Notes: generated from the letters alone by a model not told the origin. DNA of 64,000 nucleotides from Thermosinus carboxydivorans Nor1 (GCF_000169155.1 NZ_AAWL01000012.1:1-64000), one strand, 5' to 3'. Shown: positions 10,886 through 20,598, counted from the first letter of the stretch. Translations and numbers: made by a program.

Positions 10886-10916
10886 AAAAACGCCTTCTTG
10901 CTAAGACAAGAAGGCG
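10886..10916 (-). terminator. panC: Attenuator-type terminator in the panC leader
   Basis: Arms CGCCTTCTTG and CAAGAAGGCG (10916-10891) close a small loop, followed by TTTTT directly abutting the panC ribosome site. A strong terminator between promoter and first gene implies premature termination that some signal must relieve. Confidence 0.85.
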
Positions 10917-11068
10917 CATGTTCCCTATGCCGAAACACTGTTGGTCCCTTCCGTCTCAGTCCCTTTGGGCTCTAAGCGGGGTAAGACACATACTATTAAA
11001 TTCATAAACTTAACTTGTTAGGTGTGGCTCGTGATGATGCCACCCTAGCTTTTGGTTGTCCCGTAACT
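10917..11068 (-). ncRNA. Structured 5' leader RNA of panC-panD, candidate pan-motif or other riboswitch
   Basis: Transcription from the promoter at 11103-11075 would give about 150 non-coding bases before the terminator. A clear hairpin is seen at 11047-11019, with TAGGGTGGC pairing to GCCAC-A-CCTA and leaving one bulged A. Bulged-A hairpins ahead of panB, panC or panD are what is described for the pan RNA motif. I cannot check the consensus here, so the family name is tentative. A further conserved-looking stretch contains GACTGAGACGGAAGGGACC. Confidence 0.5.
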
Positions 11069-11074
11069 AATTTC

Positions 11075-11103
11075 ATGATAGCACGTTTTTGTCTACCCAG
11101 CAA
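11075..11103 (-). promoter_or_regulatory. Promoter of the panC leader
   Basis: TTGCTG (11103-11098) and TATCAT (11080-11075) are separated by exactly 17 bases on the minus strand. The predicted start lies about 7 bases further, at the 5' end of the structured leader. Confidence 0.6.
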
Positions 11104-11131
11104 GCAAAACCTACAGAGTCGGTATTGCAGC

Positions 11132-11403
11132 GTAAACTTTGCTCACCCCTATTTTCCCTAAGAGAGGGGGCACGAATGAACGCCATAACGGCCTCATCCG
11201 CTTAATTTTCCCAAGGGAACCAGCATAACCGCATTAGATGACTCTGTTATTCAGCGCGTCCAGGACTGGTGTAATTACCTGCCACGCAAAATCATCGGCT
11301 ATAAAACCCCTCAGCAATGTTTTGCCGAGGAATTGGCCCATATTTCTTATTAACTCTTTTCATACCGTTAATTTTTCTGGGGGTTGCATTTGCTATTGCA
11401 ATT
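11132..11403 (+). mobile_element. Degenerate 3' remnant of an IS30-family element
   Basis: Conceptual translation gives FAHPYFP-ERG, then GTNERHNGLIRLIFP, then KGTSITALDDSVIQRVQDW and LPRKIIGYKTPQQCFAEEL before a TAA at 11353. These match the C terminus of IS30-family transposases, including the NE..NG region with the catalytic glutamate. At least two frameshifts and one internal stop separate the pieces, and the N-terminal three quarters is missing. About 30 bases after the stop, TTGCATTTGCTATTGCAATT (to 11403) looks like the terminal repeat. Confidence 0.8.
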
Positions 11404-11418
11404 AGAGAGGGAGAGCAG

Positions 11419-11763
11419 CTAGTTCTCTCCCTCTTCGTCATCTTCCCGTGTTGACTGGAACTGCTCTAAGAGCAGCGTCCCTTCTTTCAGTGTTTCAGCA
11501 AGTTCCCACGACTCAACGATCGCCATCGCCGTCCGATAATCATAGCCCACCCCCATCAAGTAGGCAATCATTGCCGTCTCAAAAAGGACATGGCGGGTGT
11601 TGGTCGCCGTAAGCTCGTTCAGCCCGTGTCGCACCACCGGCTGCAGATTAAGCAGCAGGTAAAAGGGATTAACGGCCTGGAGAGGGTTAACAACCGGCAA
11701 TAGCGGCATCACCGGCCCGGCCGGAAGTTGACGCAAGCGTTTAAAGAAAAATCTTCTGCCCAC
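11419..11763 (-). CDS. Small protein of unknown function
   Basis: This protein of about 114 residues has a basic N terminus (GRRFFFKRLRQLP), a proline- and leucine-rich middle and a very acidic C-terminal tail (TREDDEEGEN). I do not recognise it. GTG at 11763 is chosen because AAAGGAG lies eight bases upstream, inside a six-codon in-frame extension. It lies between pssA and the panC leader, on the same strand as both, next to an IS30 remnant. Confidence 0.6.
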   Translation of the reverse strand: MGRRFFFKRLRQLPAGPVMPLLPVVNPLQAVNPFYLLLNLQPVVRHGLNELTATNTRHVLFETAMIAYLMGVGYDYRTAMAIVESWELAETLKEGTLLLEQFQSTREDDEEGEN

Positions 11764-11843
11764 AACAAAAACTCCTTTCACCTTCTTATGTCAATATATC
11801 ATATGCGGTGAAAGGATGTTTGGTAACTAGATAACAGCCGCAA

Positions 11844-12347
11844 TCACCATTTCGGCACCCGCAGCGTCGAAACCATCAGGCCGGACAGCACCAATAACAC
11901 CAGCGCCTGCACTGCTACCGGCAAGAAATCGCCGAACAGGGCCGTACCGGCGAGTACCGGACCGGCGACGGTGATGGGCAGGCCGACAAAGTATCCCCGC
12001 ACATTCATGCTGTTGAAGCGGGCCAGGCGCAGCGCACCGCAAATAGGAAACAAAGCGGCCAAAAGATAGCCGCTCCAGCCAAGTAAGCTAAAATTCAACA
12101 TATAGTCAATTGTAGCGGGCGCTACGCCAAAGGATACCAAGTCAGCCAGCGAATCGAGCTCTTTGCCGAATTCACTAGTCGCGTTAAGCCGGCGGGCTAC
12201 CCGCCCATCAAGGTTGTCAAACAAAGCCGCCCCGAGGATTAAGGCCGCCGCCAGCGTCCAATTCCCGGTAAAGGCCAACATAATAGCGAGCAAGCCGGCA
12301 AAAAGGTTAACGATGGCTAGCAGGTTGGGGATCCATTTACGCGACAT
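11844..12347 (-). CDS. pssA: CDP-diacylglycerol-serine O-phosphatidyltransferase
   Basis: This 167-residue membrane enzyme makes phosphatidylserine from CDP-diacylglycerol and serine. The CDP-alcohol phosphatidyltransferase motif D-G-x2-A-R-x8-G-x3-D-x3-D is complete in the segment starting DNLDGRVARRL and ending KELDSLAD. Several membrane helices follow. The ATG at 12347 has a G-rich site (GGGGGGA) upstream. No phosphatidylserine decarboxylase is in the window. It follows the thioesterase gene by 21 bases. Confidence 0.9.
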   Translation of the reverse strand: MSRKWIPNLLAIVNLFAGLLAIMLAFTGNWTLAAALILGAALFDNLDGRVARRLNATSEFGKELDSLADLVSFGVAPATIDYMLNFSLLGWSGYLLAALFPICGALRLARFNSMNVRGYFVGLPITVAGPVLAGTALFGDFLPVAVQALVLLVLSGLMVSTLRVPKW

Positions 12348-12368
12348 AGCCGTCCCCCCCACTCTATC

Positions 12369-12779
12369 CTAAATACCGCTGCCTGCTTTAGCAGCAACTT
12401 TTTCTAGAAACGAAGCTGTCTTAATAATATAGCGCTCGTGCCACCCCTCGCCGACCTTTTCCCGGTCGTCATAGGCCGACACGGCGAAGACCAGCCGTTT
12501 ACCGGCCACTTCCACCAGTTCGGCCGTAGCCCGTACGGTCATACCGACCGGCGTTGCGGCCAAATGCTGCACATCCACCCGGGTGCCTACCGTACCTTCC
12601 CCCGGCGCCAAACAGCCGGCAACGGCGGCAATCGCCGCCTGTTCCATGAGTGCTACCAGCATCGGTGTGGCAAATACGGCGGCGCCGGCGTTACCGAACC
12701 GTTCGGCCGTGTTGTCCGGCGTCACTTTAATTGTTACTTCCCCTCTTAGACCTACTGTTAGCGCTTGCGCCAAGGCCAA
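12369..12779 (-). CDS. Hot-dog thioesterase related to fluoroacetyl-CoA thioesterase FlK
   Basis: This 136-residue protein carries the three FlK active-site positions with identical spacing: Thr38 in VFATP, Glu46 in ALMEQAA and His72 in [10 protein letters not shown]. The family hydrolyses small acyl-CoAs; resistance to fluoroacetate is only one member's role, and general thioester clearance is as likely here. The TTG start at 12779 overlaps the end of ftsH by 22 bases, which couples their translation. A later GTG with AAGAGGGGAAG upstream is possible but would cut the first strand. Confidence 0.8.
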   Translation of the reverse strand: MALAQALTVGLRGEVTIKVTPDNTAERFGNAGAAVFATPMLVALMEQAAIAAVAGCLAPGEGTVGTRVDVQHLAATPVGMTVRATAELVEVAGKRLVFAVSAYDDREKVGEGWHERYIIKTASFLEKVAAKAGSGI

Positions 12780-14683
12780 TCACCATCCCGTCGGGAAATG
12801 TAGACAATCTTCGGTCCCGGCCCGTCATCCGGCCCGGGTTGGGTATTTTGCGGAGCCGTGTCCGGTTCTTGTTCGTCAGAAGACTTATCGGTAATTTTCC
12901 CTTCTTTAAGGAGTTGCTCCAATTCCTCGCCTTCGAGCGTTTCTCGTTCAAGCAGCGCTTCAGCAATGAGATGGAGCTTATCCATGTTGGTCTTCAGCAT
13001 TTCTTCCGTTTTGGCATAAGCGTCTTCAATAATGCGGCGTACTTCCTTATCAATCGCATAGGCCACTTCTTCGCTATAGTTGCGGTCACGGGCAATATCG
13101 CGGCCCAGGAATACTTGTTCCTGACGCCGGCCGAAAGTAATAGGCCCAAGCACTTCGCTCATACCGTATTCGGTAACCATCTTCCGCACCAGTTCGGTGG
13201 CCCGTTCCAAGTCGTTCTGGGCGCCGGTGCTGATTTCCCCGAGCACAAGCGCTTCTGCCACCCGGCCGCCGAGCAGCGTCTTAAGCTGATCGAGCAATTC
13301 CGACTTAGTGGCATAGTAGCGGTCTTCCTTGGGCAGCATTAACGTGTAGCCGCCAGCGCGGCCGCGGGGGATAATGGATACCTTGTGCACGGGATCGGTA
13401 TGGGTTAGCAGCATACCGACCAAGGCATGACCAGCTTCATGATACGCCGTTAGTTTCTTTTCCTTGTCGCTGATAACCCGGCTCTTGCGCTCCGGTCCTG
13501 CTACCACCCGCTCAATCGCTTCTTCCAGTTCAGGCATTTCGATGCGTTTCTTGCCGCGGCGGGCAGCGAGTAGCGCTGCTTCGTTGACCAGATTGCTCAG
13601 GTCGGCGCCGGTAAACCCGGGCGTGCGACGAGCCAGGATTTCAAGATTAACTTCTTTGCTCAGCGGTTTACCACGAGTATGCACTTTAAGGATCTCCAGC
13701 CGGCCCTTGACATCCGGCCGGTCAACGACAATCTGGCGGTCAAACCGCCCGGGGCGCAGCAGCGCCGGATCCAGGATGTCCGGCCGGTTGGTGGCCGCAA
13801 TAATGATAATGCCCTCGTTAACGCCGAAGCCATCCATCTCAACCAACAATTGGTTGAGGGTCTGTTCGCGCTCATCGTGGCCGCCACCCAGACCGGCACC
13901 ACGTTGACGGCCGACAGCGTCAATCTCGTCGATGAAAACAATGCAGGGGGCGTTCTTCTTCGCCTGTTCAAAAAGGTCGCGAACGCGTGACGCGCCGACA
14001 CCGACAAACATTTCCACGAAATCAGAGCCGCTGATGCTGAAAAACGGCACGCCCGCTTCCCCGGCTACCGCCCGAGCCAGCAGCGTCTTGCCCGTACCCG
14101 GCGGACCGAACAGCAGCACGCCTTTCGGAATGCGCGCGCCTAAATCATTGAACTTCTTGGGATGCTTGAGGAACTCAACAACTTCCTCAAGCTCCTGCTT
14201 AGCTTCATCGGCCCCGGCTACATCCTTGAAGGTGACCTTGATTTTGTCCTCTGTATGCAGTTTCGCCCGGCTTTTACCGAACGACATCACCCGGTTGCCG
14301 CCCCCCTGGGTCTGCTGCATGATGAAAAACCAAACGCCTATGAGCAGCAACATGGGGAGAATGGATGAGAATATCGTCGTCCACCAGGGCGGCTGGGGCG
14401 GCTGTTCGGCCTTTATATCCACTCCCGTTTCGCGCAGAGTATTAATCAGGGTCGGATCATTGGGAGCAATGGTCGTAAACTCTTGTCCGTCCTTGAGCTT
14501 CCCGCGAATGGTATTTTCTATGATGGTTACGCGCTCCACCTTTTTTTCTTCTACCTGGCGCAGAAACTGCGTATAGCTTATTTCCTGCTTGTTAGTGGTG
14601 CGCGACGAGTAATAGTCGATTATCGAGATAGCGATGATGATAATCAACAAATAGAAACTGACGTTGCGAAAAAATTTATTCAA
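12758..14683 (-). CDS. ftsH: ATP-dependent zinc metalloprotease FtsH
   Basis: This 641-residue membrane-anchored AAA+ protease forms hexamers and degrades misfolded membrane and regulatory proteins. Two N-terminal transmembrane helices (about 8-24 and 103-123) flank an extracytoplasmic domain. Then come Walker A GPPGTGKT, Walker [12 protein letters not shown], the second region of homology [20 protein letters not shown] and the zinc motif HEAGH. The TTG at 14683 has GGAGGG seven bases upstream and gives the usual N terminus (LNKFFRN). The spoIIE-tilS-hpt-ftsH order is standard in Firmicutes. Confidence 0.97.
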   Translation of the reverse strand: MNKFFRNVSFYLLIIIIAISIIDYYSSRTTNKQEISYTQFLRQVEEKKVERVTIIENTIRGKLKDGQEFTTIAPNDPTLINTLRETGVDIKAEQPPQPPWWTTIFSSILPMLLLIGVWFFIMQQTQGGGNRVMSFGKSRAKLHTEDKIKVTFKDVAGADEAKQELEEVVEFLKHPKKFNDLGARIPKGVLLFGPPGTGKTLLARAVAGEAGVPFFSISGSDFVEMFVGVGASRVRDLFEQAKKNAPCIVFIDEIDAVGRQRGAGLGGGHDEREQTLNQLLVEMDGFGVNEGIIIIAATNRPDILDPALLRPGRFDRQIVVDRPDVKGRLEILKVHTRGKPLSKEVNLEILARRTPGFTGADLSNLVNEAALLAARRGKKRIEMPELEEAIERVVAGPERKSRVISDKEKKLTAYHEAGHALVGMLLTHTDPVHKVSIIPRGRAGGYTLMLPKEDRYYATKSELLDQLKTLLGGRVAEALVLGEISTGAQNDLERATELVRKMVTEYGMSEVLGPITFGRRQEQVFLGRDIARDRNYSEEVAYAIDKEVRRIIEDAYAKTEEMLKTNMDKLHLIAEALLERETLEGEELEQLLKEGKITDKSSDEQEPDTAPQNTQPGPDDGPGPKIVYISRRDGDWPWRKR

Positions 14684-14822
14684 CCAGTAGCCCTCCTCTC
14701 GCTGGAGCAACACAAGGAATAACCCAAGGACGTTCCATAGGCAATTATTATACCACAAAATAGCATATGTAGCAATGAAGCCGCAACTGGCGGAGTGTTA
14801 CATTGTAAATTGTATTCACCGC

Positions 14823-15362
14823 TTAGCTCTTATAAGCCTCCGGTTTTAGTATGCCGATAAAAGGCAAATTGCGGTACTTTTCCGCGTAATCAAGGCCATA
14901 GCCAACCACAAAATGGTCGGGAATGGTAAAGCCGTTGTAGTCGACCTGCACGTCCACCTTGCGTCGCTCCGGCTTGTTAAGCAGTGTGCAGATCTTAATG
15001 CTCGCCGGCTTGCGAGACCGCAGGTTGTCGAGGAGGTAATTGAGCGTCAGGCCGGAATCAATGATATCTTCTACAATCAAAAGGTGCTTGCCCTCCACGT
15101 CTTCGTCCAGGTCTTTGAGGATCCGGACCACGCCGCTGGAAGTAGTGGATGCGCCATAACTGGAAACGGCCATGAAATCGAGCGCGACCGGCACATCAAT
15201 GGCGCGAGCCAGGTCGGCCATGAAAATAACGGCGCCACGCAGTACGCCGATCATTAAAATTTCTTTGCCGGCATAGTCAGCGCTGATTTGGCGGCCCATT
15301 TCCCGGATACGGGCGCTCAATTGCTCAGAAGAAAGCAAAATTTCCTGAATGTCCTCTAACAC
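14823..15362 (-). CDS. hpt: Hypoxanthine phosphoribosyltransferase
   Basis: This 179-residue purine-salvage enzyme converts hypoxanthine or guanine plus PRPP into IMP or GMP. The PRPP loop is [18 protein letters not shown], and the early [10 protein letters not shown] flexible loop is present. The GTG at 15362 has AGGAGG upstream and overlaps the tilS stop by 7 bases. Coupling of hpt with tilS is the typical Firmicute arrangement; the two proteins are reported to control ftsH in Bacillus. Confidence 0.95.
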   Translation of the reverse strand: MLEDIQEILLSSEQLSARIREMGRQISADYAGKEILMIGVLRGAVIFMADLARAIDVPVALDFMAVSSYGASTTSSGVVRILKDLDEDVEGKHLLIVEDIIDSGLTLNYLLDNLRSRKPASIKICTLLNKPERRKVDVQVDYNGFTIPDHFVVGYGLDYAEKYRNLPFIGILKPEAYKS

Positions 15363-16762
15363 GTAATTTCCTCCTGCCTTATTAAAGTAAGCTCTAGAAC
15401 CCGGCGCGTCGCACTGTCAGGCCGTCCCCGCGCAGACTGCCGGTAACCGGCTACCCACAGGATGCCGTCCTGATCGCAAATGAGCGGCACGCGGTCGCGC
15501 TCGCTCCGCGGCACTTTGGCGTCAATAAAAAATTCTTTGAGTTTTTTGCTCCCCTGCATGCCAGCGGGCCAAAACCGGTCGCCAGCAACGCGAGTGCGCA
15601 CGACGAGCGGTGGCGACAGCGCCTGCCAGTCAAACACCGCTGTTAAGCGGCCTGTCGCCGCCGGAATCTCGTCATGCAAAGCGGCGGCAACCGCAAGGTT
15701 AAGCTCCGGCACTTCGGTCACCCCGGGAACGACAAGCGCACGGCCGGGCGGCGCAATGCCAACAGCCGCCCTAGCGCTTCCGGCACGGTCGACCGTTGCC
15801 AGTCCATCGTAGGTCCGGACGAACGACAGTCCACCCGGCAGGGTAAACAAACTACCCACTTTGCCGTCAAGCGCCATCTCTAACAATTTTTCCACATGCC
15901 AAAAACTTATTCCTGTCAGGCTGCCCCGTTTTTTTTCGATGGCCAGCCTTAGCACCTCCCGCCGGAGCGCAGTCGGCAGCGCCGCAAGGGCCGCGCTGTC
16001 CAGCGCCAACCTGCCCTCGGTCTCGTCTGCCACGCGCGTGTAGACATCGGCGGCACATTGCTTGAGAAAATCATATTGATCGGCCATAATTTCTGCGAGC
16101 CGGGCAAGGTTTTCGCCGATAGCTGGATTGTACTCGCGTGCCAGTAGCGGCAAAAGCTCCAGGCGCACCCGGTTGCGGAGATAGTCGGTGTGTAAATTAG
16201 AACTGTCCAAACAAGGCGTCAGACCCTCGGCCGCGCAATAATCCTCGATTTCCTGCCGCGTCACGCTTAAGAGGGGCCGAATAATGCCGCCGGCGGCAGG
16301 CTGCATTCCTCTCAAGCCCCCTGGCCCCGCGCCCCGCAAAAAATTTATCAGCACCGTTTCGGCCTGATCGTCGCGGTGATGACCGGTGGCAATTTTCGCC
16401 CCGCCCAGGCTGTCAGCCACCCGGCGCAGAAAAGCGTAGCGCAACGTGCGGGCAACCTCCTGGGTTGAGCCGCCCCGCTCCGCCAACACACCGGGAACAT
16501 CGATGGCCGCTACCTGACAGTCAAGGCCGAGACGCCGGCAAAAAGCGCGCACAAACTCCGCCTCCCGCGCCGACTCGGCGCCACGCAGCATGTGATCGAC
16601 ATGGGCCACGACCATATCAAAGCCATAGGCGGGCTGCAGCCGATGCAAAAGATGAACAAGGGCCAGCGAATCGGGGCCGCCTGAGCAGGCGACCACCACC
16701 CGGTCGCCGGCCGTCAGTAGCCGGCGCCGCTCCACCAAAGCCTTAACTTTTTCCAGTATCAT
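15356..16762 (-). CDS. tilS: tRNA(Ile)-lysidine synthetase
   Basis: This 468-residue enzyme puts lysine on C34 of the tRNA-Ile that reads AUA, an essential modification. The PP-loop ATP pyrophosphatase motif is [18 protein letters not shown] near residue 24. Substrate-recognition elements [18 protein letters not shown] and a C-terminal TilS domain with [23 protein letters not shown] follow. It starts inside the last codons of the upstream exporter gene (20-base overlap). Confidence 0.95.
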   Translation of the reverse strand: MILEKVKALVERRRLLTAGDRVVVACSGGPDSLALVHLLHRLQPAYGFDMVVAHVDHMLRGAESAREAEFVRAFCRRLGLDCQVAAIDVPGVLAERGGSTQEVARTLRYAFLRRVADSLGGAKIATGHHRDDQAETVLINFLRGAGPGGLRGMQPAAGGIIRPLLSVTRQEIEDYCAAEGLTPCLDSSNLHTDYLRNRVRLELLPLLAREYNPAIGENLARLAEIMADQYDFLKQCAADVYTRVADETEGRLALDSAALAALPTALRREVLRLAIEKKRGSLTGISFWHVEKLLEMALDGKVGSLFTLPGGLSFVRTYDGLATVDRAGSARAAVGIAPPGRALVVPGVTEVPELNLAVAAALHDEIPAATGRLTAVFDWQALSPPLVVRTRVAGDRFWPAGMQGSKKLKEFFIDAKVPRSERDRVPLICDQDGILWVAGYRQSARGRPDSATRRVLELTLIRQEEITC

Positions 16763-17195
16763 TTGCCTTCGCCACCCTGTAATTTATCACCAGCCGGTAC
16801 ACGGTCGCGCTAAGAAAAATGCCAAAGGCGATAGCACCGCCAGTCAGCATGGTCTGCATGGCCGTCGCTACTCCCTGTCCATACTGGCCTTCCACCATAT
16901 AGCGCATGGCCGTATAGGCCTCCCGGCCCGGCACCAGCGGCAAAAAACCAGGAATTACAAAAATGGTGGTCGGCTTTTTCAGCAGCCGGGCCAAAAATTC
17001 AGATAAAAAGCCGACGGCGACACTGCCGAGAAAAGCGCCAAAAATAACATTCGCCCCGCTGGTTATGGCGATGTAGTATATAAGCCAGACGACGGCGCCG
17101 GTAAAGCTGCTGTATAATAGCAAATGGCGCGGGATGCGGTACAGCACTCCGACCGCCGTACCCATTAGAAAGACAGCGGCCAGTTTTATCGCCAT
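16743..17195 (-). CDS. ThrE-type threonine/serine exporter, small membrane subunit (DUF3815-like)
   Basis: This 150-residue hydrophobic protein has about four to five membrane helices. The motif FVIPGFLPLVPGREAYTAM is typical of the ThrE_2 half. Its partner (17208-17990) is the ThrE_1-type half, 12 bases upstream. In two-gene systems the halves correspond to one full-length ThrE exporter. The substrate is inferred from the family only. Confidence 0.85.
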   Translation of the reverse strand: MAIKLAAVFLMGTAVGVLYRIPRHLLLYSSFTGAVVWLIYYIAITSGANVIFGAFLGSVAVGFLSEFLARLLKKPTTIFVIPGFLPLVPGREAYTAMRYMVEGQYGQGVATAMQTMLTGGAIAFGIFLSATVYRLVINYRVAKANDTGKS

Positions 17196-17207
17196 AGACT
17201 TCTCCCC

Positions 17208-17990
17208 CTATATCGAAATCGCGAGAACGATAACCACGCCCATCGCTACCGCTATCGACGTCAAGGCCGCTTCCAGCCCGCGCGATAAGCCGCTAAGCAG
17301 ATCGCCGGCGATAACGTCGCTGATGGCATTAGTAACCGCCACGCCCGGCACGAGGGGAATGATGCCACCGACAATAACAATATCACGGCTGATCTGGGGC
17401 CACAGCCAATTGACCGTCACGCCGGTAAGCGCCGCCACCATTGCGCCAAGAAACTCAAAAGTGAAGCGTACGCCATGCAGCCGCGATACAATGTGGGCAA
17501 TATACCGGACCAGGGCGGCCGCCAGAAAAGCAAAGCCGGCTTCGCCCGGACCGGCGTTCTGGAGAACGGCAAATCCGACGCCGACCACGCCGGAAGCGAC
17601 TACCGACGGTCCGAGAGAAAAGCCGCTCCGCTCTTTAGCAATATATTCCAGCAGGCTTAGAGCCGCCTCATAGTCCAGCCGTTGGTCGGCCAGCCGCCGC
17701 GACAGTTCATTGACCTTAGCGATGCGGTCCAGGTTAATCGTACGGTTATAAACCCGCCGCATCGTCGTCAGGGAATTGCCGGCGCTGTCAGTCACGGTAA
17801 CAAACACGCCGGTCGGAATGACAAAACTCTCTACTTTAGCGGCCCCGCACGCGCGGGCCATGTGAGCCATCGTCTGCTCCACCCGGCTTGTTTCGGCGCC
17901 GTTTTTCAGCATGACTTCACCGGCCAGGATCACTAGGGCGACAATTTTCTCCAAAGAGATACCGTTCACCTGCTCACCATCCCGTAACAT
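17208..17990 (-). CDS. ThrE-type threonine/serine exporter, large subunit (DUF1212-like)
   Basis: This protein of about 260 residues has a soluble N-terminal portion containing AGEVMLKNGAETSRVEQTM, a hallmark of the DUF1212 family, then five or so membrane helices ending with GGIIPLVPGVAVTNAISDVIAGD. The open frame extends to 18125 but would run across the spoIIE terminator, so a start near 17990 (ATG LRDGEQ) or slightly later is chosen. With the small subunit it is inserted between spoIIE and tilS, which are normally adjacent. Confidence 0.85.
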   Translation of the reverse strand: MLRDGEQVNGISLEKIVALVILAGEVMLKNGAETSRVEQTMAHMARACGAAKVESFVIPTGVFVTVTDSAGNSLTTMRRVYNRTINLDRIAKVNELSRRLADQRLDYEAALSLLEYIAKERSGFSLGPSVVASGVVGVGFAVLQNAGPGEAGFAFLAAALVRYIAHIVSRLHGVRFTFEFLGAMVAALTGVTVNWLWPQISRDIVIVGGIIPLVPGVAVTNAISDVIAGDLLSGLSRGLEAALTSIAVAMGVVIVLAISI

Positions 17991-18100
17991 GGTCAAACTT
18001 TCTGCTATACCCTCTATTCTCCCGGCTCCGGACAATTTCCTGCTTAGATTTTTCACTGGCGATAGTCTGTCCCAATCAGGCGATTTTATCATCAACAAAG

Positions 18101-18118
18101 AAAAAAGCCCCCGGGGGC
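18101..18118 (-). terminator. Intrinsic terminator after spoIIE
   Basis: A GCCCCCGGGGGC palindrome is followed by TTTTTTC on the minus strand, 27 bases past the spoIIE stop. It makes the exporter pair a separate transcription unit unless read through. Confidence 0.75.
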
Positions 18119-18144
18119 CTGGCATTATTCGTGATAAGTCATAC

Positions 18145-20598
18145 TTACTGGACCAACAGTGACCGGTGGCAGATTTTGGCCACCAGCACCGTCATGTCAT
18201 CCCGGAGTTTTGCGCCTGATAACTCCAGCGCCTGGTGCAAAAGTTTATCGGCGATTTCCTGCGGATCAGCGCTTGCCGTCCGCCGTAGGAAGTTAGCTAC
18301 CCAATTCTCTTTGTCTGGACCGCGGTAAGGCGCATCGGCTACCCCGTCGCTGGCCATGACGATAATATCGCCGGACGCCAGCTGCGCTTTTACCGGATCA
18401 AACTCAATCTGGCTCAAGATCCCAACCGGCAACGAAGCTGACTTAATGGTCGCAACTTCCCGCACCCGCTTGACAAAACTGGGCGCCGAACCAATTTTGA
18501 GAAATTCGACTTCACCCGAATAGGTATCGATAATCGCCATATCAATGGTAGCAAAAGTCTCGTCCGGCGAGCGAAGCATAAACATTGAGTTGACCGTTTT
18601 TACCGCCAGGTCGACATCAAAACCGGCGGCGAGCAGCCTCTTGAGAAACTTGACCGCCCGGCCGCTTTCCGTCGCCGCCTCGTTGCCGCTGCCCATGCCG
18701 TCGCTAAGCACGAGAGCCACCCGTCCGCGGCTTAGCGGCATTACCATGCAGGTATCGCCACATACCCCCTTTGCATCTTTGGCGGCTGATGCCATGCCAG
18801 TCAGCACCTGGTAACTTTGGGCGGCCTGCATGGTTAACCGGCACTTTTTCCGCCGCATGGCATTGCCGCACTCGGCATGGAGAATCATCTTCTCATGAAA
18901 CAGGTTGGCCGCCAGCGGCAGAAGGGTATTAAGACACTCCCGGGCGCCGCTGCAGGGATGTTTGCAGATTTCTATCGTAGCTCTGGCGCCGATGCCCTCT
19001 ACCCGCACCTCGTCGACCGGACATTCGATTAAGGCGGCCTTGTCCTTAAGCGACCGGGCCATTTCCTCGTTGGTCTGCGGCTGACGGCCAATTTCCTGGA
19101 CCAAATTGACTATGATGGCGCCAATGGCCTTGATCTGTTCGCTTACCATCCGGCGGCTTTCCCCGATTTTTTTGTACCAGAAGAAGGCAGTGCGGTTGCG
19201 TTCGGCCACCGCGCCGACCGTTTCGACCAACTCCTTACGCCGGACACAAGTGTCCCTAAGCGGTTTGGGCAGACTGCCGGCCGTGAGCGGCCCCGCCTCG
19301 GCCAGCGCGAGCGTATCCAGCATCGCCTGATAAGTACGGTAAAAATCGTAATCCCAACAGGCAGACCGCCGTTCGCAGGGGCCGCATACGCGCTCGCCCA
19401 CCGCAGCCAGCAGAGCGGTCAGCTCATTGTGGCGCAGTTTCCCCTGCGCTTCATCGGCGGAAAACTCCCCAAAGGCACCGGCCAAATCCTGAAACAGTTC
19501 GGCCAGACAGGTCAATTTGGCAGCGGCCGCGGCCAGCCGCTCACTGTCTTCATCCAGGCCAGCTTCTCCGGCCGCAGCTTGTCCAGGCTGCCACCAAGCC
19601 AACCGGCGCGCCGGCACAACCAATAGCAGCCCACCGGCCACCGCTATCTCGGTGAGGATTGTCGCCAATTCCACCATATGCCCAAAGTAAAGCACAGTCA
19701 GGGCGCCCCCTAGGACAAAACCGCCAATTACGGCAAACTTGCCAAGCTGGCGCACCAGGCCGGCTGACAGCCCGGCCAGGGCATAGAGAGCGATAGCCAT
19801 CGATGCGTTGCCATCACTTAGCCCCACTACCAGCCCTACGGCGACGCCCGCCGCTGCGCCCAATCCCGGACCGCCGGCCAAAGCTAAGGCCATAACGAGT
19901 AGGCTGCCGGTCATGTTGCGCAGGCTGTAGCCCCACACGCTGAAATCGCCGAGACCGGCAACGGCAACGGCCAGAATAATGACTGCGTAGAGAACGCCCT
20001 CACCGGCAAGCGCGCCAGGCGACCGCGCGATAAATAACGGCGTCCCGTAGGCGAACAGACACGAGAGAACCATACATAGGGCGGCGTCAAACAGAACCAG
20101 CAGAATGCTGTACAGGGTGGCCTGCTGCCAGACGACAAAGGCCAGGCCGCTCAAGGTTACCGTGGCAAAAAAGAAAAGCGGTACGGCCAACATTTTACGC
20201 TCGAGGCGCGATAGCTTGTCCACTAAACGTAAATATAGCAAAATCGAAAAACCATAAACGCCGGCCTCGGGATAATAGCCGGCCGACAGCACCCCGGCCG
20301 TCGCCCATAAACCGGTGGTAAAGGCCAGCTGCGGCGCCGCCTGGGCAACGGCCGCAAAAAAGGCTAGGCCAAAGGGCGCCATTTCACCAAGAATGGAAAC
20401 GCGGGCCAATAAAAACGCCAAAACGTTGACCAGAAGGTAGTCGGGACGTACAATTGACGACACAAGTTCACCCAAACGGCTGAATATGTGCGGACGGGAT
20501 ATTTTTCGCGCCAGCCGGCCGGGCGCCGTCGGACGGCCAGGCACCTGTACTGGCTCCGATGGTAAATTAATGACTGATACTTTTGGCATATTTTCCAC
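18145..20598 (-). CDS. spoIIE: Stage II sporulation protein E (PP2C-type phosphatase)
   Basis: This 817-residue protein dephosphorylates SpoIIAA to activate sigma-F in the forespore and localises to the polar septum. The N-terminal part (to about 320) has around ten membrane helices. A cysteine-rich linker includes CGPCERRSACWDYDF. The C-terminal PP2C domain shows VALVLSDGMGSGNEAATESG and DIIVMASDGVADA, which hold the metal-binding aspartates. The size matches the family. The protein and its position before tilS-hpt-ftsH mark the organism as a spore former. Confidence 0.96.
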   Translation of the reverse strand: MENMPKVSVINLPSEPVQVPGRPTAPGRLARKISRPHIFSRLGELVSSIVRPDYLLVNVLAFLLARVSILGEMAPFGLAFFAAVAQAAPQLAFTTGLWATAGVLSAGYYPEAGVYGFSILLYLRLVDKLSRLERKMLAVPLFFFATVTLSGLAFVVWQQATLYSILLVLFDAALCMVLSCLFAYGTPLFIARSPGALAGEGVLYAVIILAVAVAGLGDFSVWGYSLRNMTGSLLVMALALAGGPGLGAAAGVAVGLVVGLSDGNASMAIALYALAGLSAGLVRQLGKFAVIGGFVLGGALTVLYFGHMVELATILTEIAVAGGLLLVVPARRLAWWQPGQAAAGEAGLDEDSERLAAAAAKLTCLAELFQDLAGAFGEFSADEAQGKLRHNELTALLAAVGERVCGPCERRSACWDYDFYRTYQAMLDTLALAEAGPLTAGSLPKPLRDTCVRRKELVETVGAVAERNRTAFFWYKKIGESRRMVSEQIKAIGAIIVNLVQEIGRQPQTNEEMARSLKDKAALIECPVDEVRVEGIGARATIEICKHPCSGARECLNTLLPLAANLFHEKMILHAECGNAMRRKKCRLTMQAAQSYQVLTGMASAAKDAKGVCGDTCMVMPLSRGRVALVLSDGMGSGNEAATESGRAVKFLKRLLAAGFDVDLAVKTVNSMFMLRSPDETFATIDMAIIDTYSGEVEFLKIGSAPSFVKRVREVATIKSASLPVGILSQIEFDPVKAQLASGDIIVMASDGVADAPYRGPDKENWVANFLRRTASADPQEIADKLLHQALELSGAKLRDDMTVLVAKICHRSLLVQ

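Noticed and set aside
10917-11068. TPP riboswitch in the panC leader (CTGAGA and CATAGGGAA are present)
   Set aside because: The connecting conserved TPP segments (ACCC..GAACCTGA and the GGxTAAT loop) are missing and the spacing is wrong.
10917-11068. T-box or 6S RNA in the panC leader
   Set aside because: The GGTGG-like block is far upstream of the terminator, unlike a T-box antiterminator, and the 5' and 3' ends do not pair as in 6S RNA.
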